Part shown: one piece after another, positions 33,891-43,634 of the stretch
Layout: every line of letters starts with the position of its first letter
How positions within the stretch are numbered: the stretch's first letter is position 1
Origin: DFXE01 sp032054765
Lineage (GTDB): Bacteria > Bacteroidota > Bacteroidia > Bacteroidales > Tannerellaceae
Reading direction: 5' to 3'
Assembly (NCBI GenBank): GCA_032054765.1
Contig: DAMBSC010000007.1
Span: forward strand, 1 to 64,000
DNA: 64,000 nucleotides
Translations under genes and position numbers: made by a program
The notes under the pieces: generated by a model
Told to the model about the DNA's origin: nothing
Databases searched by the model: none
The model's input: the letters and a program-made list of their open reading frames with translations, nothing else

Positions 33891-36287
33891 CTATTTTATA
33901 TGTTTAATATGTACGGTTTCACCTTTTTTCAAAGGGATAGTCAGTATATCCGAACTGCTTTCCAAAACAACTTCTTTCCGGTCTTTCCGGATATTGAACT
34001 CGTTTCTTTTACCGGGTATTTTGATTTGGAAGATATTGTCGACAGTTGCTTTTACAAGGGCTTCGCCGATAATGCCGTTTTCCCATTCGGCATCTATTTC
34101 GGCTCCTCCCCGTGCGCACAAACCTTTGAAATATCCTGTATGCCATTCCGACGGTAATGCCGGAAGTAGTTCGATGTAGTTTTCCTGAGATTGCAATAGC
34201 ATTTCAGTGATACCTGCCGCACCGGCTTGGTTACCGTCGAAGATAAATATATCCCACGACGAACCGCCTATGCCTTTGGGTGATATGGTCAGCATATTTT
34301 CCCCGGATAGTTCGGTCAGCATCATCTTTGCGCTTTGGAAAGCTTTTTCCGGCTCTTTCAAGCGGGCATAGTAATTGATCAGATTGGCTCGGCTCCACTC
34401 TACATCTTCCCAATCGGCTAAACTTACTCTTCGCTCGATTGTTTTGGCTGCGGCTTTTGCCAGCTCGGGTGTTTGGGATACCGATATTTGGGCAAAAGGG
34501 TGCAAGGCTAACAGGTGAGAGGTATGCCGGTGATTGGGAACCGCTTCTTCGTAATCTTCAAACCACTCCTGCAATTGTCCGTATTTCCCTATCTTAAATG
34601 GAGGTAATTCATCGAGCGCTTGCCGAAGGGAATTTCTGAATGATTCGTCACAATCTAATATCTTTGATGCTGAAATACATGCGGTAAACAATTCACGCGT
34701 CAGTACCATGTCGCATGTAGGCATCATGGATAACGCATAGGTGCCGCCATCAAAAAGAAAAGAGTTTTCGGGAGATGTTGAAGGACCTGACATCAAATAA
34801 CCGTTAGGGTCCTTAGCCATATAATCAAGCATAAACATTGCTGCTCCTTTTAAAAGCGGGTATCCTGTGGATTGTAGGAATTCTTTATCACGGGTATACA
34901 GATAATGTTCCCATAGGTGTGTAGCCATCCATACGCCTGCTGTCGGGTGTAAGCCCCATCCGGCGCTATATCCGGGTGAGGTGTACCCCCAAACATTCAC
35001 TACGGTATGCGCTACCCAACCGGGGCTTCCGTATACTTTTTCTGCTGTTTTGCCGCCGGCTTTGGATAGATAATCGATAAAATCGAACAACGGAGCGTTG
35101 CATTCCGGCAGGTTTCCTATATTGGCCAGCCAATAGTTCTGTTGGGTATTGATGTCGAGGTGATAATCACATGTCCAGGCCATGGTGCATGCCAGGTTAT
35201 CATTCCATATCCCTTGCAGATTAGCGGGTAGGGGAGAGTCTTCCCGCGACGAGGAAATAAGCAAATATCGTCCGTATTGGGCGAACAAAGCCATCAGGTC
35301 GGGATCGTCGATGTTCTTTTTCAATTGAGCCAAACGTACATCGGTCGGCTGGTTTATATTGGATTCTCCTAATGATATTTCTACCCGGTTGAACAGGTTT
35401 GAAAAGTCTTCTGTATGCGATTTTCTCAGCGTTTCGTATTTCTTTTGGGAAGCATTCGTTATGTTTTCCCTACACTTTGCCAAGGGATTGTTTTGGAAGA
35501 GTGTGGTGTTGATGTCTATCAGGATGGTAACTTCATCGGCATTTTTGATGCGGATGGAGCTCTCTTCGGGGATAAGGCTTCCCCCTTTGGGATTGATTTG
35601 TATAATACTTGCGAACTCCACCCCTCCTTTTCCGAATTGGGGATAATCAACTTTTCCTTTTAGTTGAAGCGATTGTTCTAAAACGGTCAGATCGGCTTCG
35701 CGCATCATGTTTACGCCTGCTTTGAATGAGATGCTGTTTTTTTTGTTTGCTTTTAAGTGAATGACGAGTACACGGTCGGGATTCGAACAGAATACTTCGC
35801 GTGTGTAACTGATATTATTTACGGTATAATCTACTTTTGCGATGGCATTCCGGAGGTCTAACGAGCGTCTGTAATTGGAGGGAGAGGTCTCATGGTCGTA
35901 TTCGATGACCAAGTCTCCAAAAGGTAAGTGGCTGCCAAAGGTAGAGGCGTCGCCCACCAGGTATTTTGAGGCTAATTCATTTCCTTCTTTTATCTTGCCC
36001 TGAAAGAAAAGGTTTCGTATTTCGGCTAATTTTTCTTTTCCAAAACCGGTTTCCTGGTTAGGGTTTACTTCGCCTGACCACAGCGTAGATTCGTTTAAAG
36101 CAATGGTTTCCCGGCCTAACCCTCCAAACACCATAGCTCCGAGACGGCCGTTTCCTACGGGTAATGATTGCATCCATTCTTTGGCAGGCGCGTCATACCA
36201 AAGTTCAAGTGTTTTCTTTTCTTTATGAGAAGTGCAACCCAGGCAAAGAAATAAACTAACGAGTAGTGAAGCCGTTTTTACATTCAT
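33891..36287 (-). CDS. GH95 alpha-L-fucosidase or alpha-L-galactosidase
   Basis: This 798-residue exported enzyme has a lipobox-like L-G-C near residue 18. The GH95 opening W-Y-D-x-P-A-x-x-W-x-x-x-L-P-V-G-N-G-R-L-G-A-M is intact. The catalytic (alpha/alpha)6 barrel has L-Q-E-W-F-E-D-Y followed by H-R-H-T-S-H-L with the presumed general acid Glu. The Asn-x-Asn pair that positions the water reads D-I-N here, so the first Asn is Asp. A His (D-Y-H) stands at a position where many members have Thr; it may affect choice between L-fucose and L-galactose. The gene is 8 bases upstream of GH36 and 265 downstream of GH97. Confidence 0.93.
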   Translation of the reverse strand: MNVKTASLLVSLFLCLGCTSHKEKKTLELWYDAPAKEWMQSLPVGNGRLGAMVFGGLGRETIALNESTLWSGEVNPNQETGFGKEKLAEIRNLFFQGKIKEGNELASKYLVGDASTFGSHLPFGDLVIEYDHETSPSNYRRSLDLRNAIAKVDYTVNNISYTREVFCSNPDRVLVIHLKANKKNSISFKAGVNMMREADLTVLEQSLQLKGKVDYPQFGKGGVEFASIIQINPKGGSLIPEESSIRIKNADEVTILIDINTTLFQNNPLAKCRENITNASQKKYETLRKSHTEDFSNLFNRVEISLGESNINQPTDVRLAQLKKNIDDPDLMALFAQYGRYLLISSSREDSPLPANLQGIWNDNLACTMAWTCDYHLDINTQQNYWLANIGNLPECNAPLFDFIDYLSKAGGKTAEKVYGSPGWVAHTVVNVWGYTSPGYSAGWGLHPTAGVWMATHLWEHYLYTRDKEFLQSTGYPLLKGAAMFMLDYMAKDPNGYLMSGPSTSPENSFLFDGGTYALSMMPTCDMVLTRELFTACISASKILDCDESFRNSLRQALDELPPFKIGKYGQLQEWFEDYEEAVPNHRHTSHLLALHPFAQISVSQTPELAKAAAKTIERRVSLADWEDVEWSRANLINYYARLKEPEKAFQSAKMMLTELSGENMLTISPKGIGGSSWDIFIFDGNQAGAAGITEMLLQSQENYIELLPALPSEWHTGYFKGLCARGGAEIDAEWENGIIGEALVKATVDNIFQIKIPGKRNEFNIRKDRKEVVLESSSDILTIPLKKGETVHIKHIK

Positions 36288-36384
36288 CGTGTGTAAAGTT
36301 TAGTCTGTATTTTTCATGTCGTACGACTTTTTTCTTGTAAAGTAATATTCTTTTTTTGAAAAAGTGTGTATCTATTTTTTGTTT

Positions 36385-36483
36385 GAGGTACCTCTAATCT
36401 CATTTAGAGGTACCTCAAAATTATTTTATACGTACGTCAAAATCAATTTAGAGGTACCTCAAACAGATTTTATATATAGGTCA
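36385..36483. repeat. 22-bp-period palindrome array upstream of GH95 gene
   Basis: GAGGTACCTC, a perfect 10-bp palindrome, occurs at 36385-36394, 36407-36416 and 36452-36461. In the gap sits a variant with the same flanks, TACGTACGTC (core ACGTACGT at 36431-36438). A further decayed copy, TATATAGGTC, is at 36474-36483. Centres are 22, 23, 22 and 22 bases apart. Flanks are TTTA on the left and CAAA on the right, inverted in the first unit. The regular two-turn spacing suggests stacked protein binding or a spreading repeat. It lies in the 265-base GH97-GH95 intergenic region, which holds no gene. Confidence 0.85.
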
Positions 36484-36552
36484 TAATTGTAATTTTACGC
36501 ATACGTTGAAAAATAAGAATTGAGAACTACGGAAGTTTCTGCATGTAAATTA

Positions 36553-38535
36553 TTAATTTGCTTTCTTGAAACGGATGGCTAACCCGCCTGCTGAAGCCAT
36601 TTTTACTTTGAGCTTACTTCCTGACTTTACCTTCATTGTTTTGATATTGATCTTTTTAGGGAACTGACCGGAATCGGGCTCGTCGGCATATATCTCTGCC
36701 GTATAGTTGCCGTTGTCCAGGAAGTCCAATGAAATCTCAAAATCTCTTTCCGTCCAGTTGGTCATGGCTCCGAGGAACCAGTCATCGCCTCTTTTTCGTG
36801 CTATGGTGATGTATTCGCCGGGATATCCGTTGATTACTTTCGTTTTATCCCATGAAGCGGGCACATCTTTGATGAATTTAAACGAAGGATCTTTCTTGTA
36901 GACTTCAGGCCAATCGGATACCATCTGGAAAGGAGATTCATATACTACATACATGGCCAGGTGGTGCGCGCGGGTTCCCATCACCATCGGACGGCTGTCC
37001 ATATGGGCTACGAACTCTTCGCGTGTCACGTTGTTGAAACCTCCGGGTGTATAGTCTGCCAATCCCGGGATCATTCGTGTGAAAGGTATCACCAAATGGT
37101 TGTCAGGATTATCCCTGTATCCGGCTTTGGATTGTTCCATTCCCAGAATTCCTTCGTAACCTACTACGTTAGGATAGGTGCGCTGTAGTCCCCAGGGTTT
37201 GGTTGATCCGTGGTAATCCACCATAAGTTTGTGCTTGGCGGCCTTCTCTGCTACACGATAGTAGAAGTCGATAGCAGCCTGATCATCGCGTTCGATGAAG
37301 TCGATCTTCATACCTGCCACGCCCCATTTCTCGTATAACGGGAACGCTTCGTCCATCTGGTTCCATACAAATTTGCCATATAGCCAGATAAATACTTTTA
37401 CGCCTTTTTCTTTTGCGTAGGCTACGACTTCGGGAACATTTACGTTATCGCGGTATTTGGTGATGTCGTTTCCGCTCCATCCTGCGTCGATTGTCATAAA
37501 TTCGAAACCGGATTCGGCAGCGAAATCAACATAATATTTCATCGTTTCAGTAGTGTAAGCGCTCTTTCCTTCTTTGTTCATACTGCTGTTCCACCAATCC
37601 CATGAAGAACGACCGGATGTGATCCACGAGGTATCTTCAATGCGGCATTCGGGATTTAGATTGGTGATTGTATTTGCTTCTATGAAGTGACGCGGATTAT
37701 CGGCTACCATGATGATGCGCCAGGCACTCTTGTGAGGGAGCGGACCCATTACGGCAACTTCCTGGTTTTCCATGCTCGGTGCAACAACCGCATCAAAGCG
37801 GTGGCCGGTCCATGAACCTGTTGTGTTGCATAAGTACATGGCGGAATTGTGTTCAAGATCGGCTTCTGTTATGACCATCCAACCTACTCCGGGTACATCC
37901 ATCAATAGGGGTAAACCTACAAGGTATTTGCTTGCTACGCCTCCCTGGTTGGCCAATCCGGAAACGGGTACTTTGTGGTATTCGCTTTCGTAACCTGATT
38001 TGAAGTTAGGCAATACCAATGCGTACGACATTGCATCTTTTGAAAGACGGAATTCTGTCTTTTCATTTTTCAGACGGTATTCGGTCAATGGTGTTTGTTC
38101 CGGTACGATATAACGGAAAGCTACCGCATCGTTGTAGGCACGGGCCTCGATATTCATTTTACGTCCTCCTCCGGTTGGTTCCGAAACGTTTAATGTCAGT
38201 GCATTATACTTTTCAGAAACTGAGCTGGTTCGACCTGTTAATAGTTTGTAGTTGTCTTCGCCTTCAGAGAAAGAGGAGTTTACGATTTCTACATTTTCAC
38301 CTAATGTACGTGCACTTTGTAATTCCAGTCCTAACGCGGAGGGTTCCAGCAGTAACTTATTTCTGAATGAAACTTCGTACTCCAGTTTGGCCTCTTTTGT
38401 CCGGAAGGTGATACTCAACGCTCCGTCAGGTGATTTCAATACTAAATCGTTAACCTGGGCCCATGCGGAAGTGCATGGGCTTAAGGTTACTATCGCAAGA
38501 AAAAAAATTAAGGTATGTTTGATGTTTATACTCAT
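36553..38535 (-). CDS. GH97 glycoside hydrolase, probable retaining alpha-galactosidase
   Basis: This 660-residue exported protein (signal to about 26) has the GH97 plan of N-terminal beta domain, TIM barrel and C-terminal beta-sandwich. G-M-K-I-D-F places an Asp at 412 and G-M-E-Q a Glu at 467. In the retaining alpha-galactosidase BtGal97b the nucleophile and acid/base are, from memory, Asp415 and Glu470, so the spacing agrees. In the inverting SusB alpha-glucosidase the nucleophile Asp is absent. I therefore predict galactosidase rather than glucosidase activity, which fits the GH36 neighbour. It is 18 bases downstream of susD. Confidence 0.9.
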   Translation of the reverse strand: MSINIKHTLIFFLAIVTLSPCTSAWAQVNDLVLKSPDGALSITFRTKEAKLEYEVSFRNKLLLEPSALGLELQSARTLGENVEIVNSSFSEGEDNYKLLTGRTSSVSEKYNALTLNVSEPTGGGRKMNIEARAYNDAVAFRYIVPEQTPLTEYRLKNEKTEFRLSKDAMSYALVLPNFKSGYESEYHKVPVSGLANQGGVASKYLVGLPLLMDVPGVGWMVITEADLEHNSAMYLCNTTGSWTGHRFDAVVAPSMENQEVAVMGPLPHKSAWRIIMVADNPRHFIEANTITNLNPECRIEDTSWITSGRSSWDWWNSSMNKEGKSAYTTETMKYYVDFAAESGFEFMTIDAGWSGNDITKYRDNVNVPEVVAYAKEKGVKVFIWLYGKFVWNQMDEAFPLYEKWGVAGMKIDFIERDDQAAIDFYYRVAEKAAKHKLMVDYHGSTKPWGLQRTYPNVVGYEGILGMEQSKAGYRDNPDNHLVIPFTRMIPGLADYTPGGFNNVTREEFVAHMDSRPMVMGTRAHHLAMYVVYESPFQMVSDWPEVYKKDPSFKFIKDVPASWDKTKVINGYPGEYITIARKRGDDWFLGAMTNWTERDFEISLDFLDNGNYTAEIYADEPDSGQFPKKINIKTMKVKSGSKLKVKMASAGGLAIRFKKAN

Positions 38536-38553
38536 ATTGTATTCGTTTTTTTA

Positions 38554-40077
38554 TTAATAACCGGGATTGTTTTTCCATCCGGCTGCACTACAGTCTTTTT
38601 CAGGGATGGCAAAGAGTTCATGTTTTCCTTCCTGGAATAATTTGCCTTTGTCGTCGCCTTTATCGGTTTCGGTATTCACACTTGTATTGAAGTTTACGAA
38701 TTCATTCAGTGTCTGCTTGGCGATTCCCCATCTACAAAGATCCCAGAAACGGATTTGCTCCATAGCCAGTTCCACGCGTCTTTCGTGACGGATCGCGTTG
38801 GTAAGTGCAGTCGGGTCTGTAGTTGTTACTTTAGGCAGAACATTTGGCTCACTGCCTAAATTTCTGGCACGTGCTCGAACTTCTTCCAATGCCCACAAGG
38901 CTGTTTGTGTATCGTTCACTCCTACGGCTGCTTCCGCATACATCAATAATAGATCAGAATAGCGATATACGCGGATATTGTAGTTTGATTTACCCCATTC
39001 GTTGCTCATACGTTTGGCTACAGGAATATAATGTTTGTAGGAAGTGCGCTTCGGAGGCAGTACGTTTTCCATGCTGTAAGGCGCACCTTCGATGATGTCT
39101 CCTTCTTCAATGATGGTAAGTTTCAGACGAGGGTCTCCTTCTTCAAACTCCTTTTTCAGGCTGGTTGAGGGTAAATTGTATCCCCATCCGTTGTCGGCAC
39201 GGCTACGCATCAGTGTAGGTAGTCCGGCACCTTCGTCATACACCTGAGAGCCATCTTGCTGAAGTTCGAAGATAGATTCGATATTGTTTTCGTTGTCAAC
39301 GTCCCAATTGCTCAGGAAGTCGCTTTCCAATGCGTATTTACCTTCGCTTACTATCGTCTTGAATGTATTATAGGCATCCTGGTATTTGTTCTGATACAAA
39401 TAGGCTTTTGCCAGAAATCCTAAGGCTGCTCCTCTGGTGGCACGGCCTACATCTGCCGCGTCGTATCCATCCCGTTGAGGAAGAACTGCCGCTGCTTCCG
39501 CAAAATCTTTTTCTATGATCTCGCTGTAAATAACTGATTTGTCTTCGCGAGGAACTTTCGCTTCAGCGGGAGTGATAGGAGTTGTGATCTTAGGCAGATC
39601 ACCGAATTGCTTAACCAGTTCGAAGTATTGATAGCTTCTCAGGAACTTTACTTCAGCAATGAGTCTTTCTTTCTTTGTGGCGTCCATCTCTATGCCGGGA
39701 AGGATCTTTAATGCGTTGTTGCAACGATAGATGCCCATCCACCTAACGCGCCAGATGTATTCAACGAATTTATTGTTGGTCCCCGCATAGAAATACATTA
39801 CTTCGAGGGCTTCTCCCTGATCACTTGCGTTTTCTCCGCCTTTCCAGCTGTCGTCGGAACACCAGTCTCCAAACATTACAGGGAAGTCTATATTCCATGA
39901 ATTACCGTGGATTGCATCGTAACAACCGGTTACTAAATCGATTGCGTCGGTTTCATTCTTGTAAGCGCTTTCATCACTTAATACGCCTTCTACCGGTACA
40001 TCTATAAAGCTTGAACAGCCTGTCGAAAGAAGAAGACCGGAAAGTGCTACTATTACTAACTTTTTATATGTTTTCAT
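38554..40077 (-). CDS. SusD/RagB-family surface glycan-binding lipoprotein
   Basis: This 507-residue lipoprotein has a lipobox ending at Cys (L-S-T-G-C, about residue 22). V-P-x-E-G near 30, the helical core with E-A-K-F-L-R-S-Y-Q-Y-F-E-L, and the C-terminal R-x-x-E-L-A-M-E-Q-I-R-F-W-D-L-C-R-W-G are typical of the family. It pairs with the SusC gene upstream. The 132-base gap between the two is longer than usual for susC-susD and contains a small hairpin (TCGCC/GGCGA, 40128-40140). It starts the run of glycosidase genes. Confidence 0.95.
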   Translation of the reverse strand: MKTYKKLVIVALSGLLLSTGCSSFIDVPVEGVLSDESAYKNETDAIDLVTGCYDAIHGNSWNIDFPVMFGDWCSDDSWKGGENASDQGEALEVMYFYAGTNNKFVEYIWRVRWMGIYRCNNALKILPGIEMDATKKERLIAEVKFLRSYQYFELVKQFGDLPKITTPITPAEAKVPREDKSVIYSEIIEKDFAEAAAVLPQRDGYDAADVGRATRGAALGFLAKAYLYQNKYQDAYNTFKTIVSEGKYALESDFLSNWDVDNENNIESIFELQQDGSQVYDEGAGLPTLMRSRADNGWGYNLPSTSLKKEFEEGDPRLKLTIIEEGDIIEGAPYSMENVLPPKRTSYKHYIPVAKRMSNEWGKSNYNIRVYRYSDLLLMYAEAAVGVNDTQTALWALEEVRARARNLGSEPNVLPKVTTTDPTALTNAIRHERRVELAMEQIRFWDLCRWGIAKQTLNEFVNFNTSVNTETDKGDDKGKLFQEGKHELFAIPEKDCSAAGWKNNPGY

Positions 40078-40209
40078 ACGAGAAATAATTTATTAGGTAG
40101 GTATGGAACTCGCAGTAGGTTTTATGCTCGCCTTTGGCGAAACAATTATTACATGCTCGTTTCATATGACTTATTTTCAATATTATTTATTAATACATAT
40201 CTTCATTTA

Positions 40210-43200
40210 TCAGAAAGAAACATTAACACCAATCAGGAACGTGCGTGCCGAAGGATAGTTTCCATAGTCAATTCCAAGTACATTTACATTGTCGGATGAT
40301 GTTTCTACTTCCATACCATCATAGCCGGTGATTGTAAACAGGTTCTGTGCTGCCAGATAAAGTCTGAGTTTAGTCATACCTATCTTACTGATCATATCTG
40401 ATTTGAAGTTGTAGCCGATCTGCAGGTCTTTCATACGAAGGTATGCACCGCTTTGAAGCATATAGTCGGAGAACTTCTGGTAGTTACCGTTTTCATCCTT
40501 GGAGGTAATGCGTGTATGTGATGCACCTTTATTGTCTTCTCTCCATGCTTTGGCGTAAAGTCCTTTTACAGAATTGTAAACGTCTTTTCCTGAGTCATAG
40601 AATATGCTGTTGGCATCCATGATATCGTTTCCGGCAACGCCGTAGAAGTATGCTCTCAAATCGAAACCTTTGTATTCAAGATTGATGTTAAATCCGGCAG
40701 TAAACGTAGGAAGCGGGCTACCGATCCAGAATTTGTCACCATCTGATATCTGGCCTTCACCGGTACGGCTGACATATTTCAGGTCACCGGGTTTAGCATT
40801 GGGTTGCAGCAGTCCGCCATCTTTATTGGTGTGTGCCGCAATTTCAGCTTCGGATTGGAAAATACCGTCGGTTTTGTATCCCCAGAAGCGTCCGACAGAA
40901 GAACCAACCTGTGAGCGTGAAATGTCTCCTAATCCGCGAACGTTGGCAGAAGAGATAAAATCAACTGTTCCTAATTCGGTGATCTCATTCTTAACAAATG
41001 ACATGTTTCCTCCGACACGGTAGTTTAATTCGCCGGCATTGCCCCTGTATTCCAATGATATTTCCAAACCTTTATTTTCGATACTTCCCACATTATCCCA
41101 TATACCGGAGTTTAGATCGGTTGGACTGGAAAACATACCGGAGAAACCAGGTACCGGATTCTTTAATAACATGTCTTTGGTTTTACGTTTATAGAGGTCG
41201 ATAGTCCATGTCAAACGGTTGTCGAAAAGTCCTCCGTCGATACCTAAACTGATGTCTTCCGTGGTTTCCCATTTAACACTACTATTACCCGGAGCGTAAG
41301 TTGCCAGACCGGACATCAATACATTCCCAAACGGATAACGATAGACGTTACGTACCTGATCTATATAAGCGTAGTTTTCAATCTCCTGATTACCGATCTG
41401 TCCATAACCTAAACGTAGTTTCAAATAGTTAAACGCCATGTCTTTCGGGAAGAAATCTTCGTTAGAAACTACCCAGGCACCTGAAACGGATGGGAAGAAA
41501 CCCCATTTATTCCCTTTGGAAAAGCGGGAAGAACCGTCCTCACGGAAGTTAGCCGTAATGATATACTTATCCATAAAGCTGTAGTTGATACGTCCGAGAT
41601 ACGAGATCATTGTATTCTTTTTGAATTCACCTGTCGCGTCGGGATTCAACGTACCTAATTGAAGATACTGCAATTCTTTCGCATTCCCGGGGAGATTGGT
41701 TTTTGAGGCTTTCATGTTTTCCTGCTTATGATATTCCATGGTATATCCAACCAAAACGGAGAGGCGATGCTTATCAAGGAACGTTTTATTGTAATTCAAT
41801 GTATTTTCCCATGCGTAATTCAACCAGTAGATATTCTCATTTTCTATCTTATTGTCGTCATTCTTTTCGCTCGGATTGATGTAGAAATCTGGTGTGAAAG
41901 TCTTTCTTTTTGAATCTTTATAGTCGACACCTATATTGGTTTTGAACGACAAGTCTTTAGTGAAGTCCAGTGTCATTCCTATATTGGCAATACCGGAATA
42001 TTGTTTTACATTGTTGAATGTTCTTGCCGTAACGCCAACAGGGTTACTGATCATGGTGTACTGTGAGCGGGCATAATTGCTGAAAGGATTATCAACCCAC
42101 TCGGATTCGGGTTTCATCACCGAGGTGATCGGATCGATAAGCATTGCATTAAACAATATACCGTTGTACTGGTCTTTTTCACCGGTGATCATATCGCGGG
42201 AGGTATGTCCTGCGATCATATTGAAATTGAATGTTACAACATTATTAGGTTTAACGATGGCGTTCAGACGAGCTGAGTATTTGTCGTAACTGGAAGAACG
42301 TACAATACCGTCTTGTCCGTAATAGCCTATGCCGGCAGATATAGAAGAAGTTTTGTTGCCTCCCGTAACATTCACGTTATAGTTGTGCATAGGGGCACCG
42401 CTACGGGTAACCTCATCGACCCAGTCGGTGCCTTTGCCTCTGATAGAGCTTAGGTCGATTCTTCCGTCGATATTGGAAACTTCCCTGGCTTCGTTATAAA
42501 TTTGTGCGAATTCCCTGGCATCTGCCAGTTCCAGTTTGTTACTCAAACTTTGAATACCGAACGAACCGTCAAAGTTAATGGTGTACTTTCCATCGCCGTT
42601 CTGACCGGATTTGGTCGTGATAAGAACAACCCCGTTTGATCCACGTGAACCATAAATAGCGGCAGAGGTTGCGTCTTTCAGGATCTCCATGCGTTCAATG
42701 TCGTTCGTATTAACGAACTCAAGAGAATTAACAGGCATTCCGTCTACTACGTAAAGCGGTGAGTTGTTATTTAATGTTCCTACACCACGGATACGAATGT
42801 CAATATCACCTCCGGGAGACGAACTCCGTGTTCCTACCTCTACACCCGGAGCGACTCCTTGTAATGCCGAAGCAATATTCGGAGTAGCCGACACCGCCAT
42901 ATCTTCAGCTCTTACAGAAGTTACCGAACTGGTAAGGTCGGATTTACGTACACTACCATACCCTACGACAACCACTTCGTCGAGTGCCTGAGTGTCTTCC
43001 GTTAACGTTACACTCACTACGGTAAGGTTTCCTATTGAAACTTCTTTGGAATTATACCCGATATAAGAAACCACAAGTACAGCTCCCTGGGGAGCGTTGA
43101 TTGTAAATTTGCCGTCGAAGTCGGTGATCGTACCGTTGGTTGTGCCCTTTACAACCACATTGGCTCCGATAATGGCTTCGCCGCTTGCGTCAGTTACTAC

Positions 43201-43371
43201 TCCGGTTATGGATTTGTCTTGCTGATTAACCGAAGTTTTTAGGATTATGCCGGATTCAGGTTCGGCTTTTACCTGCAAAGTAGCGCAGGTAAATAACATT
43301 AGACTTGTAATAACAAATGATTTAGAGGCTAACTGTTTCCAGTTAAATTCATTTGATGAATTTGACTTCAT
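40210..43371 (-). CDS. SusC/RagA-family TonB-dependent receptor
   Basis: This 1053-residue outer-membrane importer has a signal peptide to about 37, a carboxypeptidase-regulatory-like beta domain (about 50-130), TonB-box/plug start L-D-E-V-V-V-V-G-Y-G near 135, then the plug and barrel to the C-terminal F. In contrast to the SusC at 2415 it has no STN domain, so it should not signal through a FecR/ECF pair. No HTCS or other regulator gene is adjacent, so control must come from elsewhere. It heads the minus-strand locus with SusD, GH97, GH95 and GH36. Confidence 0.96.
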   Translation of the reverse strand: MKSNSSNEFNWKQLASKSFVITSLMLFTCATLQVKAEPESGIILKTSVNQQDKSITGVVTDASGEAIIGANVVVKGTTNGTITDFDGKFTINAPQGAVLVVSYIGYNSKEVSIGNLTVVSVTLTEDTQALDEVVVVGYGSVRKSDLTSSVTSVRAEDMAVSATPNIASALQGVAPGVEVGTRSSSPGGDIDIRIRGVGTLNNNSPLYVVDGMPVNSLEFVNTNDIERMEILKDATSAAIYGSRGSNGVVLITTKSGQNGDGKYTINFDGSFGIQSLSNKLELADAREFAQIYNEAREVSNIDGRIDLSSIRGKGTDWVDEVTRSGAPMHNYNVNVTGGNKTSSISAGIGYYGQDGIVRSSSYDKYSARLNAIVKPNNVVTFNFNMIAGHTSRDMITGEKDQYNGILFNAMLIDPITSVMKPESEWVDNPFSNYARSQYTMISNPVGVTARTFNNVKQYSGIANIGMTLDFTKDLSFKTNIGVDYKDSKRKTFTPDFYINPSEKNDDNKIENENIYWLNYAWENTLNYNKTFLDKHRLSVLVGYTMEYHKQENMKASKTNLPGNAKELQYLQLGTLNPDATGEFKKNTMISYLGRINYSFMDKYIITANFREDGSSRFSKGNKWGFFPSVSGAWVVSNEDFFPKDMAFNYLKLRLGYGQIGNQEIENYAYIDQVRNVYRYPFGNVLMSGLATYAPGNSSVKWETTEDISLGIDGGLFDNRLTWTIDLYKRKTKDMLLKNPVPGFSGMFSSPTDLNSGIWDNVGSIENKGLEISLEYRGNAGELNYRVGGNMSFVKNEITELGTVDFISSANVRGLGDISRSQVGSSVGRFWGYKTDGIFQSEAEIAAHTNKDGGLLQPNAKPGDLKYVSRTGEGQISDGDKFWIGSPLPTFTAGFNINLEYKGFDLRAYFYGVAGNDIMDANSIFYDSGKDVYNSVKGLYAKAWREDNKGASHTRITSKDENGNYQKFSDYMLQSGAYLRMKDLQIGYNFKSDMISKIGMTKLRLYLAAQNLFTITGYDGMEVETSSDNVNVLGIDYGNYPSARTFLIGVNVSF

Positions 43372-43445
43372 ACGCTTTCATGTTTATTAGTTTATGTATA
43401 AGATAATAAAAGGTCACAATGATAAAAATGAATTCTTCTCGTAGG

Positions 43446-43453
43446 CAAAAGTA
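43446..43453 (-). promoter_or_regulatory. -7 element of the second susC gene
   Basis: The minus strand reads TACTTTTG, matching TAnnTTTG, 74 bases upstream of the ATG at 43371. The nearest TTTG further upstream (43481-43484) is 27 bases away, longer than usual. Confidence 0.45.
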
Positions 43454-43564
43454 GAAGAGTCTATTGAAAATATATGTTTACAAACCGTTCAAAAATTAAC
43501 AATCTTGAAGCATTCGAGCGAAAAATCCGCAAATGTTATATTTTTTGATGCAAATGTTTTTATT

Positions 43565-43572
43565 TATATTTG
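43565..43572 (+). promoter_or_regulatory. -7 element of the 739-residue secreted protein gene
   Basis: TATATTTG matches TAnnTTTG. A TTTG at 43544-43547 lies 17 bases upstream and could be the -33 element, slightly close. The start codon is 63 bases downstream. Confidence 0.5.
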
Positions 43573-43634
43573 CCTTTTAAATAGACTGTTTTCAATAACT
43601 TGTGTGCGTTTTTAGCATTCTTTAATCCAAAAAT

